This document shows, in pieces, positions 26,138 through 36,500 of a stretch of 64,000 nucleotides of DNA; positions within the stretch are counted from its first letter, which is position 1; each line of letters opens with the position of its first letter. The notes under the pieces were generated by a model. The model did not search any database. It worked only from the letters and a program-made list of their open reading frames with translations, and was not told the DNA's origin. The stretch comes from Peribacillus sp. FSL H8-0477 (GTDB lineage Bacteria > Bacillota > Bacilli > Bacillales > DSM-1321). A program made the translations under genes and the position numbers. The DNA lies in assembly GCF_038002765.1 (NCBI RefSeq), contig NZ_JBBODE010000002.1, positions 868,001 through 932,000 of the forward strand, in the 5' to 3' direction.

Positions 26138-26320
26138 ATGTCAGAAGATAAAACATTAGAATTTATGGGGATTGCTATGAAGTACTTCCCAGAGGCAAAA
26201 GCAAAATTAGACGCTTCAGGTATTGATTTTACAATGGATTTAGCTGAGCCGTTTATGGATTTATTTAAAAAAATTATGCAAGAAGCATATGAACTGGGAA
26301 TAAAAGATGCAACGAAATAA
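26138..26320 (+). CDS. comZ: ComZ, regulator of the comG competence operon
   Basis: A 60-residue acidic helical protein: LEFMGIAMKYFPEAKAKLDASG then LAEPFMDLFKKIMQEAYELG. This matches ComZ of B. subtilis, which lowers comG expression. ATG at 26138 is 9 bases from AAGGAGG; an ATG at 26129 touches it. In B. subtilis comZ follows med; here no med gene lies upstream, only yjaV. The terminator overlaps the convergent gene's stop. Confidence 0.85.
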   Translation: MSEDKTLEFMGIAMKYFPEAKAKLDASGIDFTMDLAEPFMDLFKKIMQEAYELGIKDATK

Positions 26321-26326
26321 GGAATC

Positions 26327-26354
26327 GGCAGTCTTAAAGGACTGCCTATTTTTT
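26327..26354 (+). terminator. comZ terminator
   Basis: GGCAGTC and GACTGCC pair around TTAAAG and are followed by TATTTTTTTT. Confidence 0.88.
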
Positions 26355-26597
26355 TTCGCCGCTTAATTTCGTTAATAAGGTGATAAGTACCGGACTTAAC
26401 TTTTTCAACGAAGGCTTCAAATCATCGTAAACAGTCATTAATGTATCAACGCTCTCCATTAACTGCATATAATCTATCGTTGATTCAGGAGCGGGAGGTT
26501 CAATGGGTTCTTTTTGTGGAGTTTCTCTTGATGGGAACATCATCCGAGAGAAGGGGTCTTTTCGAACCGATGGTTGCTGTGTTTCTTCGTTTTCCAT
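26346..26597 (-). CDS. Small acidic protein at the yjzB position
   Basis: An 83-residue protein: a polar, Pro- and Glu-rich first half (RETPQKEPIEPPAPE) and a helical second half (MQLMESVDTLMTVYDDLKPSL...LLTKLSGEKK). The second half resembles helices of small Bacillus spore or cytosolic proteins but I cannot name a family with certainty; the location suggests YjzB. The ribosome site AAGGAG is good. Confidence 0.7.
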   Translation of the reverse strand: MENEETQQPSVRKDPFSRMMFPSRETPQKEPIEPPAPESTIDYMQLMESVDTLMTVYDDLKPSLKKLSPVLITLLTKLSGEKK

Positions 26598-26708
26598 AGC
26601 GTTACTCTCCTTATTAAACGTTTTGTTACTACTATATGTCTGCTATATTGGAAAGGCGCAGGCTCATGTCCGGATACAAGGAAAAGAATACCGCTCCTAA
26701 ACAAGTTC

Positions 26709-26756
26709 TTGCAACATGGTCTAGTTTTGTATAAAATTAGTACCAGGTAATATTAA
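26709..26756 (+). promoter_or_regulatory. fabH promoter region with FapR-like operator
   Basis: TATAAA (26730-26735) is followed by TTAGTACCAGGTAATATTAA (26737-26756). The left half TTAGTACC is the FapR half-site; the right half is imperfect. FapR represses fatty acid genes and is released by malonyl-CoA. The -35 is unclear (TTGCAA at 26709 gives a short spacer). Confidence 0.65.
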
Positions 26757-26796
26757 TTGATGATAATATTTTATTTATAAATAAGGGGCTGGTACT

Positions 26797-27732
26797 ATGA
26801 ATGCTGGGATACTTGGAATGGGCCGCTATTTGCCAGAAAAGGTTTTAACTAATTTTGATTTGGAAAAAATGATGGATACTTCTGATGAATGGATCCGTAC
26901 CATGACTGGAATAGAAGAACGCCGAATTGCTTCTGATGATTGTCATTCTTCGGATATGGCTTATGAGGCAGCAAAAGCGGCATTAAAGGATGCAGAAATA
27001 AACGCTGAAGATATTGATTTAATTCTAGTGGCAACAGTTACACCTGATCAGCCATTTCCTACTGTTGCATGTATGCTCCAAGAAAAGCTTGGTGCAAAAA
27101 AGGCAGCAGCAATGGATGTGAGTGCGGCATGTGCAGGATTTATGTATGCAATGATTACGGCTTCGCAGTTCATTGCTACTGGAGCGTATCGTCATGTTCT
27201 AATTGTCGGTGTTGAAAAACTCTCTAGTGTAACAAATTGGAATGACCGTAATACAGCTGTCCTTTTTGGAGATGGCGCTGGTGCAGCAGTTATTGGTCCT
27301 GTATCTGAAGGACGCGGAATTCTTTCGTTTGAATTAGGTGCTGACGGTACAGGTGGACCTCATTTGTATCAAAATGAAGACCATATCGTGATGAATGGCC
27401 GTGAGGTGTTTAAATTTGCGGTTCGTCAGATGGGGGAATCTTCATTAAATGTGATAGAAAAAGCAGGGCTGACACTGGACGATATTGATTTTCTAGTTCC
27501 TCATCAGGCAAATATCCGCATTATGGAAGCGTCAAGAGAACGTCTGAAGCTCCCAGTTGAAAAAATGGCGAAAACGGTTCATAAATATGGAAATACTTCT
27601 TCGGCATCTATTCCAATCGCTATGGTGGATGCATATGAAGCAGGTAAAATTAAGGATGACGATGTCCTTGTATTAGTAGGCTTTGGCGGAGGATTAACAT
27701 GGGGCGCCATTGCTCTCCGCTGGGGTAAATAA
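26797..27732 (+). CDS. fabH: 3-oxoacyl-ACP synthase III, FabH
   Basis: A 311-residue condensing enzyme that starts fatty acid synthesis from acyl-CoA and malonyl-ACP. The catalytic triad is visible: Cys112 in SAACAGF, His in VPHQANIRI and Asn in KYGNTSSAS. It is the first of a fabH-fabF pair, as in B. subtilis fabHA-fabF, behind a FapR-like operator. Bacilli often have a second FabH elsewhere; branched-chain primer preference is inferred from the genus. Confidence 0.95.
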   Translation: MNAGILGMGRYLPEKVLTNFDLEKMMDTSDEWIRTMTGIEERRIASDDCHSSDMAYEAAKAALKDAEINAEDIDLILVATVTPDQPFPTVACMLQEKLGAKKAAAMDVSAACAGFMYAMITASQFIATGAYRHVLIVGVEKLSSVTNWNDRNTAVLFGDGAGAAVIGPVSEGRGILSFELGADGTGGPHLYQNEDHIVMNGREVFKFAVRQMGESSLNVIEKAGLTLDDIDFLVPHQANIRIMEASRERLKLPVEKMAKTVHKYGNTSSASIPIAMVDAYEAGKIKDDDVLVLVGFGGGLTWGAIALRWGK

Positions 27733-27787
27733 AAGAAAAAAACAATGGGATGTATAGATAACGTTACTAGTAAAGGGGCGAAAATGA

Positions 27788-29029
27788 ATGAATAAACGCA
27801 GGGTAGTAGTCACAGGAATCGGGGCAGTAACCCCGCTTGGAAATGACGCAGAAACAACGTGGGATAATATTGTTGCCGGTAAATCAGGCATTGGACCATT
27901 AACAAGATTAAACGCCGAAGAATTTCCAGCAAAGGTTGCTGCAGAAGTTAAAGACTTTAATATTGAACAATATACAGATCGTAAAGAAGCACGGAAGATG
28001 GACCGTTTCACCCATTATGCAATTGCGGCAGCAGCCATGGCTGTTAAAGATGCTGATTTAGAGATTAATGATGAAAATGCTGAGCGTATCGGAGTATGGA
28101 TTGGTTCAGGAATCGGTGGTCTGGAGACGCTTGAAACTCAACATGAAATCTTTTTAAAGCGTGGCTATAAGCGAGTGAGTCCGTTCTTTGTACCCATGAT
28201 GATTCCAGATATGGCAGCAGGTCAGGTTTCAATTATGTTAGGCGCTAAGGGAATTAACTCTTGTACGGTAACCGCATGTGCAACGGGAACAAATTCAATT
28301 GGTGATGCGTTTAAAGCCATTCAGCGTGGAGATGCAGACGCAATGGTAACCGGTGGTGCTGAAGCCCCTATTACCAAAATGGCTGTTGCTGGATTCTGTG
28401 CCAATACGGCGCTTTCAACTAACCCAGACCAAAACTCAGCCAGCCGTCCATTTGATAAAGATCGAGATGGGTTCGTTATTGGCGAAGGAGCAGGAGTCAT
28501 TGTTTTAGAAGAACTTGAATATGCTCAAAAACGCGGTGCAAAAATATATGCCGAAATCATTGGGTATGGATCAACTGGGGATGCCTATCATATAACTGCC
28601 CCAGCACCTGGCGGCGAAGGTGGAGCCCGTGCTATGAAGCAAGCACTTAACGATGCAGGTATGGTGCCAGAAGACATTCAATACATTAACGCTCATGGTA
28701 CAAGCACACCGTATAACGATCAATATGAAACGATGGCAGTGAAAGAAGTATTTGGCGAGCATGCTTACAAATTGGCTATCAGCTCGACTAAATCAATGAC
28801 GGGACATTTATTAGGGGCTGCTGGAGGAATCGAAGCTATCTTCTCCATCCAGGCTATCCGTGATAGTGTGATTCCTCCGACAATTAATCTTGTTAATCCA
28901 GATCCAGATTGTGATCTTGATTATGTTACTGAAGGATCCAGACAAGCTGAGGTAAATGCAGTAATGAGTAATTCTCTTGGTTTTGGCGGTCATAATGCAA
29001 CGATTGTCTTTAAAAAATATCAAGCGTAA
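27788..29029 (+). CDS. fabF: 3-oxoacyl-ACP synthase II, FabF
   Basis: A 413-residue elongating condensing enzyme. Cys164 (TACATGTNS), His in [11 protein letters not shown] and His in [10 protein letters not shown] make the active site. AAAGGGG lies 9 bases before the ATG. An ATG four bases earlier (27784) gives a three-codon ORF MNE that overlaps the real start. It lies 55 bp after fabH and is followed by a strong terminator. Confidence 0.95.
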   Translation: MNKRRVVVTGIGAVTPLGNDAETTWDNIVAGKSGIGPLTRLNAEEFPAKVAAEVKDFNIEQYTDRKEARKMDRFTHYAIAAAAMAVKDADLEINDENAERIGVWIGSGIGGLETLETQHEIFLKRGYKRVSPFFVPMMIPDMAAGQVSIMLGAKGINSCTVTACATGTNSIGDAFKAIQRGDADAMVTGGAEAPITKMAVAGFCANTALSTNPDQNSASRPFDKDRDGFVIGEGAGVIVLEELEYAQKRGAKIYAEIIGYGSTGDAYHITAPAPGGEGGARAMKQALNDAGMVPEDIQYINAHGTSTPYNDQYETMAVKEVFGEHAYKLAISSTKSMTGHLLGAAGGIEAIFSIQAIRDSVIPPTINLVNPDPDCDLDYVTEGSRQAEVNAVMSNSLGFGGHNATIVFKKYQA

Positions 29030-29036
29030 CCTAATC

Positions 29037-29065
29037 CCCTCCTGGATGTTCAGGAGGGTTTTTTT
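29037..29065 (+). terminator. fabHF terminator
   Basis: CCCTCCTG and CAGGAGGG pair around GATGTT, then T7. Confidence 0.92.
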
Positions 29066-29207
29066 GTTTCAAATAAATCGCACCCCCTGCTGAAAAAGTA
29101 TGAATAACCAGCAGTAATATACATAAAGTCAAAAAGTAGAGAAGGGGCAACATTTTAGCATCTAACATATTATATGTGGCATAGAGCAAATGGGGGTGCA
29201 TCTTAGA

Positions 29208-29975
29208 TTGGGTATTATAGAGACCGATAACTGGTTAAGGGAAGATCGTATGAACCCGGTGGCGATTTGTGACCGTTTAAAACATTTATTTTCAAATGAA
29301 GACCCAGAAGAAATTTACCGTTTTTTGCAGAATCACGGCATGTATACAAAAGCCATGAGGCTCGACCCTCTGGTAGACAAGATGACTGAGGAGAAAGTTT
29401 GGATACGAGCTAAGAGCATTTTAAACAAGTTACAAAAAGGATGGAACGGACCAGATATCCCTGTGTACATTTTTCCGCTGCGATCATCGGGATTTCTTTC
29501 TCGTGCTCTTGAAAGTAAGTCCGGCTTGGCTTTTACTGATAAATTATTTTTGTTTATCAAACCGGATATCAGTGATATAGAACTTAAAGCCTTGATCATT
29601 CATGAGTACCATCATGTCTGCCGGTTAAAACAATATAAAAAAAGTGAATGGGAATACACATTGCTTGATTCAATGGTGATGGAGGGGCTCGCAGAACATA
29701 CGGTTAAGCATTATTTAGGGGAAAAGGGGCTTGCACAATGGACTTCTCTTTATCAAGATAGTGAGCTTGAGAAGCTATGGAACAGCTATATAAAAGAAAA
29801 TACATCGATTAAGCGTGACACACGTTTACATGACAAACTTTTAGTGGGAAGAGCACCTTATCCTAAAATGCTTGGTTATAGTATGGGTTATTACCTCGTT
29901 CGAAAAGCAGAGCCTTTCGAAATCAAGCATTCCTTTTCCATTGAATCGAAAAAGTTCATCGAGGGAATCATTTAG
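29208..29975 (+). CDS. yjaZ: YjaZ-like DUF2268 zinc metallopeptidase
   Basis: About 255 residues with a zinc motif HEYHH (HExxH) at roughly residue 132 and a downstream Glu in MEGLAEH, as in gluzincin-type DUF2268 proteins. No signal peptide is seen, so it is probably cytosolic or peripheral. I prefer the TTG at 29208 (MGIIETDNWL) because GGGGGTG precedes it by about 9 bases; the ATG at 29190 contains that ribosome site. Substrate unknown. Follows fabF as in B. subtilis. Confidence 0.8.
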   Translation: MGIIETDNWLREDRMNPVAICDRLKHLFSNEDPEEIYRFLQNHGMYTKAMRLDPLVDKMTEEKVWIRAKSILNKLQKGWNGPDIPVYIFPLRSSGFLSRALESKSGLAFTDKLFLFIKPDISDIELKALIIHEYHHVCRLKQYKKSEWEYTLLDSMVMEGLAEHTVKHYLGEKGLAQWTSLYQDSELEKLWNSYIKENTSIKRDTRLHDKLLVGRAPYPKMLGYSMGYYLVRKAEPFEIKHSFSIESKKFIEGII

Positions 29976-30076
29976 TCTCTCGATGAATTTTATCAGGTTG
30001 CCCATTTCAGGAATAATATTTCAATAATCTGCCTATACTGATGGACATACAGATTACGTTAGTGAGGGGTAAAAAT

Positions 30077-30829
30077 ATGCTATATCTTCATGATGTTTGG
30101 GTAAATTGGTTTGAGGGTGAGGAAAACGGCTATAATATTTGTCACTTTCACGAGTGGAGAAAAGATGATGGAATTGAACTGCTCGATCAAGTCCCGCTTT
30201 TAAAAATCTCCCCATTGCTTTTCAACTACATAGAGAACGACTTAATGGAACTTCCAAAGGCATTATTGAATGATGTTTTTCAAAAAGCATTTGCAAGAAA
30301 AAATCATGAACGAATTCAACTGGATTATTGCTTTATCATTACAGATGGTAAAGGAATATTAGCGGTCGACACGATTGGCTATCATATCCCCATCCGAAAA
30401 AGCCGGTTAATTCCGAGGCAGGAACAAATTGTGTTTGATATGATCGACAATCATCCCGATATGGATTATACCTTTGAAGATAGCTTAACGGAAAGAGAAT
30501 ATCATATTTTATCGCCTGATCCGCTGTTCATGAATGGGTTAACGAGAAAAGAACGACAACTAAAACAGCTGCTGTTTATGGCAATGGATCATTTATCAAC
30601 GGCAAAGCATACAGCAGAGATGAGATATTGGTATACGGAATGGGCTCCGGAAAAATATGCTGAAATACAAGCGATGGAGTTTGATCAGGCTTGGGTAGAA
30701 CTATATAATGCCATCCAATACGGTTGGACGGATAAGCATCTCCAGCTTTGTGAACATCTGGTTAAAGGTCAGCCGTTTTTTGAAAAGCTTTGGGAATTAG
30801 AAGTAGGGGACAGTCCTTCTATGCTATGA
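30077..30829 (+). CDS. yjbA: YjbA-family (UPF0736) protein
   Basis: A 250-residue soluble protein starting [20 protein letters not shown] and keeping the family's [19 protein letters not shown] and YTEWAPEKY. It matches YjbA, a conserved bacillus protein of unknown function. ATG at 30077 follows GAGGGG by 7 bases; a start at 30041 is upstream of that site. Confidence 0.82.
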   Translation: MLYLHDVWVNWFEGEENGYNICHFHEWRKDDGIELLDQVPLLKISPLLFNYIENDLMELPKALLNDVFQKAFARKNHERIQLDYCFIITDGKGILAVDTIGYHIPIRKSRLIPRQEQIVFDMIDNHPDMDYTFEDSLTEREYHILSPDPLFMNGLTRKERQLKQLLFMAMDHLSTAKHTAEMRYWYTEWAPEKYAEIQAMEFDQAWVELYNAIQYGWTDKHLQLCEHLVKGQPFFEKLWELEVGDSPSML

Positions 30830-30831
30830 AT

Positions 30832-30880
30832 AAAAAAAGAGAAAGTCCGCCAGGTTTGCCCAGGCGGACTTTCTCTTTTT
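30832..30880. terminator. Bidirectional terminator between yjbA and trpS
   Basis: An 18-bp stem including GAGAAAGTCCGCC and GGCGGACTTTCTC, with A7 and T5 flanks. It serves both convergent genes. Confidence 0.92.
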
Positions 30881-30883
30881 CGC

Positions 30884-31882
<999 letters not shown>

Positions 31883-31989
31883 TCACTCCTTAAATATAAA
31901 ACCATATCTCTCTTATTGTAGAGATAAATCCTGGATGAATCCACTGTTTTAGAATTCATTAGTAAAATTATAGACATTTAATTGCTTTT

Positions 31990-32334
31990 CTATAAGTAGT
32001 AGATGCCTAATCCAGCAAGAACGACTACAAGAAGGGAAAGGCCAATTAAGAAAAAAACACCTAAATTAATGGATAGAATATTAGATAAACGCGATATTTC
32101 TTCTTGTTCACCGCTGGGCTTCTGTGATTCAAAGAATTTACGGAAGCTGTAGAAAATACCGTCAAAGAGCCCTTTTTGAATGACAAACAGTAAAAGTGAA
32201 AAAAGAAGAATGGAGCTTGCTAAGTAAAAGGTTATATCAATAAAATAAACCAGTGACAATTCGTGATAAATGATAAAGGAAAGGCAGATAGCAAGAAGAA
32301 TAAAAAAAGAAGTCCATAAACTGTACTTTTTCAT
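31990..32334 (-). CDS. DUF3899-family membrane protein
   Basis: A 114-residue protein with three hydrophobic segments (about 8-26, 30-52 and 93-113) separated by a basic and acidic loop (FRKFFESQKPSGEQEE). FDGIFYSFRKFF is typical of DUF3899 proteins. Function unknown. It lies just upstream of trpS on the same strand, so co-transcription is possible. Confidence 0.75.
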   Translation of the reverse strand: MKKYSLWTSFFILLAICLSFIIYHELSLVYFIDITFYLASSILLFSLLLFVIQKGLFDGIFYSFRKFFESQKPSGEQEEISRLSNILSINLGVFFLIGLSLLVVVLAGLGIYYL

Positions 32335-32697
32335 ATAAGAGTACTCCGTTCTATTAGTAGAATGTAAAATAGTATAGCAAAAAAGAAGACTAAACAGATA
32401 ATTTAAATCATTAAATGTTATTTGAGTATAAAGATAATAAACCAGTGATGAATCTCTACCAATATAATACTATGAATTTATTAGGAAAACATAAAACAAT
32501 ATACCTACTTAACTTTAGTGCTAAACTCCGTTAAAGCGATAAAAGGACTAAATAATAACTATTTAATAGAGAATTCTTTGAATACTTTACTATTTTTTAA
32601 ATTTATTAAACTTTTTTGAAAAAGTATATATACAAAAGTCTGAAAAATTGTATAATAATCTTTGTGGACTAAAAAAAAGATAAGGGGTGTCGGGTAA
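32335..32697 (+). promoter_or_regulatory. AT-rich leader upstream of oppA
   Basis: About 360 bases without a gene. TATAAT at 32651-32656 is a good -10; no convincing -35 stands 17 bases upstream. AAGTCTGAAAAATT (about 32635-32648) shares the centre of the CodY motif but misses at least four positions, so I only note it. Confidence 0.45.
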
Positions 32698-34392
32698 TTG
32701 AAAAATTCTAAATTTTCACTGCTTTTAATATTAACACTTGTGCTGAGTGTTTTCCTTGCAGCATGTGGAGGAAATGATACGGACAAGACTACTGGCAACA
32801 AAGAAGAAAAAGGCGGAGATACGGCTAAAACCGACGTACCGCAAGAAATGAAAGTTTTAGACTCAGCTGAAATACCTACTATGGATACAGTCTTAGCAGA
32901 AGGATCTACTAGCTTCACTTACATTAATAATGTTGGAGAAGGATTATACCGTCTAGATCAAGAAGGCAAGGCAGTTCCAGCATTAGCTGAAGGCGATCCG
33001 ACAACTAATGAAGACAAAACAGTTTATACGTTCAAATTAAGAGATTCTAAATGGTCAAATGGAGAGCCTGTTACGGCACAAGATTTCGTATTTGCTTGGC
33101 AGCGTGCAATTGACCCGAAAACTGCTTCACCATATGGTCCATATATGATGAACGGTAAAATCAAAGGCGCACAAGAAATCACTAATGCTGCTGCTGATAA
33201 AAAGGATTATGATTTAAATACACTAGGTGTAGTTGCAAAAGATGAAAAAACACTAGAAGTAACACTTGAAAAGGCATTCCCATTCGCGGCTGACCTTTTT
33301 GCTTTCCCTACTTTCTACCCGCAAAATGAAAAATTCGTCACTGAAAAAGGCGATCAATATGCAAGCAATGCTGAAAACATGATTTACAACGGACCATTCA
33401 CAATGACTGAATGGGATGGACCAGCAGGAGCAGAGTGGGTTTTAGAAAAGAATGATACTTACTGGGATGCTGATTCAGTAAAATTGAATAAAATCACAGT
33501 AAATGTTGTTAAAGATCCTGGTGCTCAGGTTAATGCATTTGAAGCAAATGAAACGGATGTTACTGGTCTGCTTTCTTCTGATTTAGTTCCAACATATGAA
33601 GGCGACGATCGTATGTTCAGTGAATTATCAGCGAGCGTTTTCTGGTTAAAAATGAATCAAAAAAATGAAGCACTACAAAACTTAAATATTCGTAAAGCAA
33701 TTGCACAAGGGTTCAATAAAGATGATCTTGCTGCAAGTATTTTAAACAATGCATCTGTTCCGGCTAACTACATGGTGCCGCAAAACTTTGTAAGTCTAGA
33801 TGGTAAAGATTTCCGTGAGAAAAACGGAGATTTAATTACTTATAATTTAGAAGAAGCACAAAAAGCTTGGAAAGCAGGCTTGAAAGAACTAGGTGTGGAT
33901 AAATTAACAATTAGATACCTTGGCGGCGATACTGAAGCTTCTAAGAAAATTGATTCTTATATGAAGAATCAGTTAGAGAAAAACCTTCCTGGTTTAACTG
34001 TTGAATTAGAAAGTGTTCCATTCGCAGTTCGTTTAGAGCGTGATAATTCAATGGATTACGATTTACAAGCTGCTGGCTGGGGACCTGACTATGGAGATGC
34101 AATTTCATTTGCTGACCTTTGGGTAACTGATGGCGGAAGTAACAGAATGGGATATTCAAATAAAGAATACGATAAGCTAATTAAAGCTGCTCAAACTGAT
34201 CTTGCAACAGATCCAAAGGCAAACTTTGAAGCACTGCAAGAAGCTGAAAGAATTTTACTTCAGGAAGACTTTGGTATTGCACCGATTTATCAACGTGCAG
34301 AAAACTTCCTTATTAACCCTAAAGTAAAAAATATTGCAACTTACCAGTACGGTCCAGATTACTGCTACAAGTGGGTAACTATCGAAGAATAA
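32698..34392 (+). CDS. oppA: Oligopeptide ABC transporter substrate-binding lipoprotein OppA
   Basis: A 564-residue binding protein. The signal peptide ends in lipobox LAAC (Cys at about 22), followed by a Gly/Asp/Lys linker and a full SBP family 5 domain (NNVGEGLYRLDQEG, YTFKLRDSKWSNGEP, FADLWVTDGGSNRMGYSN). It captures peptides outside the membrane and delivers them to OppBC. The start is TTG at 32698 after AAGGGG, a rather long 10-base gap. A terminator-like hairpin follows before oppB, favouring higher OppA levels. Confidence 0.94.
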   Translation: MKNSKFSLLLILTLVLSVFLAACGGNDTDKTTGNKEEKGGDTAKTDVPQEMKVLDSAEIPTMDTVLAEGSTSFTYINNVGEGLYRLDQEGKAVPALAEGDPTTNEDKTVYTFKLRDSKWSNGEPVTAQDFVFAWQRAIDPKTASPYGPYMMNGKIKGAQEITNAAADKKDYDLNTLGVVAKDEKTLEVTLEKAFPFAADLFAFPTFYPQNEKFVTEKGDQYASNAENMIYNGPFTMTEWDGPAGAEWVLEKNDTYWDADSVKLNKITVNVVKDPGAQVNAFEANETDVTGLLSSDLVPTYEGDDRMFSELSASVFWLKMNQKNEALQNLNIRKAIAQGFNKDDLAASILNNASVPANYMVPQNFVSLDGKDFREKNGDLITYNLEEAQKAWKAGLKELGVDKLTIRYLGGDTEASKKIDSYMKNQLEKNLPGLTVELESVPFAVRLERDNSMDYDLQAAGWGPDYGDAISFADLWVTDGGSNRMGYSNKEYDKLIKAAQTDLATDPKANFEALQEAERILLQEDFGIAPIYQRAENFLINPKVKNIATYQYGPDYCYKWVTIEE

Positions 34393-34438
34393 TCACATAA
34401 AGGTTTTCATTTCTAGTATTTCATATTACAGAAAATGG

Positions 34439-34470
34439 AAAGAGAGTATAGTAACGTATACTCTCTTTTT
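34439..34470 (+). terminator. Attenuator between oppA and oppB
   Basis: AGAGAGTATA and TATACTCTCT form a 10-bp stem around GTAACG, then T4. It sits inside the operon, so partial termination would yield more oppA than oppBCDF mRNA. Confidence 0.82.
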
Positions 34471-34527
34471 CCCTTTGGTTATAATTTTCAAAACATGCTG
34501 AATATTCACATTATAGGAGGTGCACAA

Positions 34528-35457
34528 ATGGCGAAATATCTCTTGAAACGGGTTTTTTATATGGTTATCACTTTGTTTGTGATTATTTCATTGACCTTCT
34601 TCTTAATGAAGCTGATTCCTGGGACTCCATTTGCTAGCGCAAATAAATTACAGCCAGAGCAATTGGAGATTATGAAAGATAAATACGGGTTGGACGAACC
34701 GATAGTCGTACAATATGCCAAATATATGGGGAATGTTGTGCAAGGTGACTTAGGGACTTCTTTCCAGTTTAATAATGTACCAGTTACGGAGCTGTTGGCT
34801 TCTAGAATTGGTCCGTCCATGACACTTGGATTCCAAGCCATGTTCTTCGGTTCCATAATAGGAATCTTTCTAGGTGTAATTGGGGCTTTAAGACAAAATA
34901 CATGGGTAGATTATGGTTCTACTTTTATCGCTGTTTTGGGTAAATCTATTCCCAATTTTGTTTTTGCAGGTCTGCTTCAATACTACATCGGTGTGAAAAT
35001 GGGATGGCTTCCGGTACTATTCTGGAAGGGTTGGGAATACAGTATTATGCCAACGATTGCACTAGCGATGTTCCCAATTGCGATTACTGCAAGATTTATT
35101 CGTACAGAGATGATTGATGTACTGGGTTCGGATTATATTACATTAGCCAAGGCAAAAGGCGCCAATTATTTTGAAATTGCCTTTAAACATGGGTTGAGAA
35201 ATGCCTTGATTCCAGTTGTAACGGTGGTTGGGCCGCTGGCGGTATCCATGATGACAGGATCACTTGTTGTTGAAAAGATTTTTGCTATTCCTGGAATTGG
35301 CGATCAATTCGTAAAATCGATACAAGTAAATGATTATTCGGTAATCATGGGAACGACGGTCCTATTTTCTGTACTATTCGTCGTGATTATTTTAGTTATT
35401 GATATTCTTTACGGAGTTATCGATCCACGGATTAGACTGTCAGGAGGTAAAAAGTAA
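34528..35457 (+). CDS. oppB: Oligopeptide ABC transporter permease OppB
   Basis: A 309-residue permease with six hydrophobic segments, beginning KYLLKRVFYMVITLFVIISL, and the BPD-transport EAA loop near residue 210 (DYITLAKAKGANYFEIAFKH). ATG at 34528 follows AGGAGG by 7 bases; a frame extending to 34435 runs through the attenuator and is not real. It overlaps oppC by one base. Confidence 0.93.
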   Translation: MAKYLLKRVFYMVITLFVIISLTFFLMKLIPGTPFASANKLQPEQLEIMKDKYGLDEPIVVQYAKYMGNVVQGDLGTSFQFNNVPVTELLASRIGPSMTLGFQAMFFGSIIGIFLGVIGALRQNTWVDYGSTFIAVLGKSIPNFVFAGLLQYYIGVKMGWLPVLFWKGWEYSIMPTIALAMFPIAITARFIRTEMIDVLGSDYITLAKAKGANYFEIAFKHGLRNALIPVVTVVGPLAVSMMTGSLVVEKIFAIPGIGDQFVKSIQVNDYSVIMGTTVLFSVLFVVIILVIDILYGVIDPRIRLSGGKK

Positions 35458-36485
35458 TGGCGAATACGCAGATTAAATTAAGCAAGGACAAGTTTTCTCC
35501 TGCCATTATAGATTCTTCCTTAGGTGAAGTAATCGATAAGCCGAGTTTAAATTTTTGGCAGGACGCATGGTTAAGGATGCGGAAAAATAAGGCAGCTATT
35601 GTTAGTATAGTTGTGGTTTTCTTGATTGTTCTTATTGCATTTACCGGTCCTCTTTTCAGTGGAAAAGAAGCTAAAACACAAACACTTCCACACAATAATC
35701 TTCCTGCGAAAATTCCTGTTTTAGAAAATATCAGCTGGCTTCCGTTTGATGGTATGAGAACATTAAACAATGGAGATCAAGTTAACATTTATGAACAAAA
35801 AGGAATTGAAGAGTATTACTGGTTTGGTACTGACGGGCTGGGAAGGGATTTATTTACAAGGATTTGTGAAGGTACTCAAATCTCCCTTTATATCGCTTTC
35901 TTAGCGGCTATCCTTGATATGCTGATTGGTGTCACATATGGAGCGGTTTCAGGGTATTTTGGCGGAAGGCTGGATAACTATATGCAGCGCTTCACAGAAA
36001 TTCTCTCTAGTATTCCTAACTTAGTCATCGTTATTTTGATGATTCTAGTATTTAAACCTGGTATTGTGTCGATTACATTGGCATTAGCTCTTACGGGCTG
36101 GGTGAGTATGGCACGTGTTGTGCGGGCGCAAACGATGAAAATGAAAGAACAAGAATTTGTAATGGCTTCACGTACGTTAGGAGCTTCCAATGCAAAAATT
36201 ATCTTTAAGCATCTTTTACCCAATATGGTAGGGGTTATTCTTATAAATACAATGTTTTCAATTCCTAACGCGATTTTCTTTGAAGCATTCCTAAGCTTTA
36301 TCGGACTTGGTCTTCAAGACCCGCTTGCTTCATTGGGAACCTTGATTGATGATGGTTTTAAAACATTAAGATTATATCCTCATATCGTAATATTCCCATC
36401 GATTGTAATAAGCTTAATTATGATTAGTTTTAATATGATTGCTGACGGTCTTCGTGATGCACTAGATCCAAAAATGCGTGATTAA
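35457..36485 (+). CDS. oppC: Oligopeptide ABC transporter permease OppC
   Basis: A 342-residue permease. A cytosolic N-terminal leader precedes the first membrane span (AAIVSIVVVFLIVLIAFTG, about 43-61), a periplasmic-type loop follows, and the EAA loop FVMASRTLGASNAKIIFKH lies near residue 235. Start TAATG overlaps the oppB stop, giving coupled synthesis of the heterodimer. Confidence 0.93.
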   Translation: MANTQIKLSKDKFSPAIIDSSLGEVIDKPSLNFWQDAWLRMRKNKAAIVSIVVVFLIVLIAFTGPLFSGKEAKTQTLPHNNLPAKIPVLENISWLPFDGMRTLNNGDQVNIYEQKGIEEYYWFGTDGLGRDLFTRICEGTQISLYIAFLAAILDMLIGVTYGAVSGYFGGRLDNYMQRFTEILSSIPNLVIVILMILVFKPGIVSITLALALTGWVSMARVVRAQTMKMKEQEFVMASRTLGASNAKIIFKHLLPNMVGVILINTMFSIPNAIFFEAFLSFIGLGLQDPLASLGTLIDDGFKTLRLYPHIVIFPSIVISLIMISFNMIADGLRDALDPKMRD

Positions 36486-36500
36486 AGGCAGGTGACTATA

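Noticed and set aside
32632-32648. CodY box before oppA
   Set aside because: About 11 of 15 positions match; too weak in AT-rich DNA to list as an operator.
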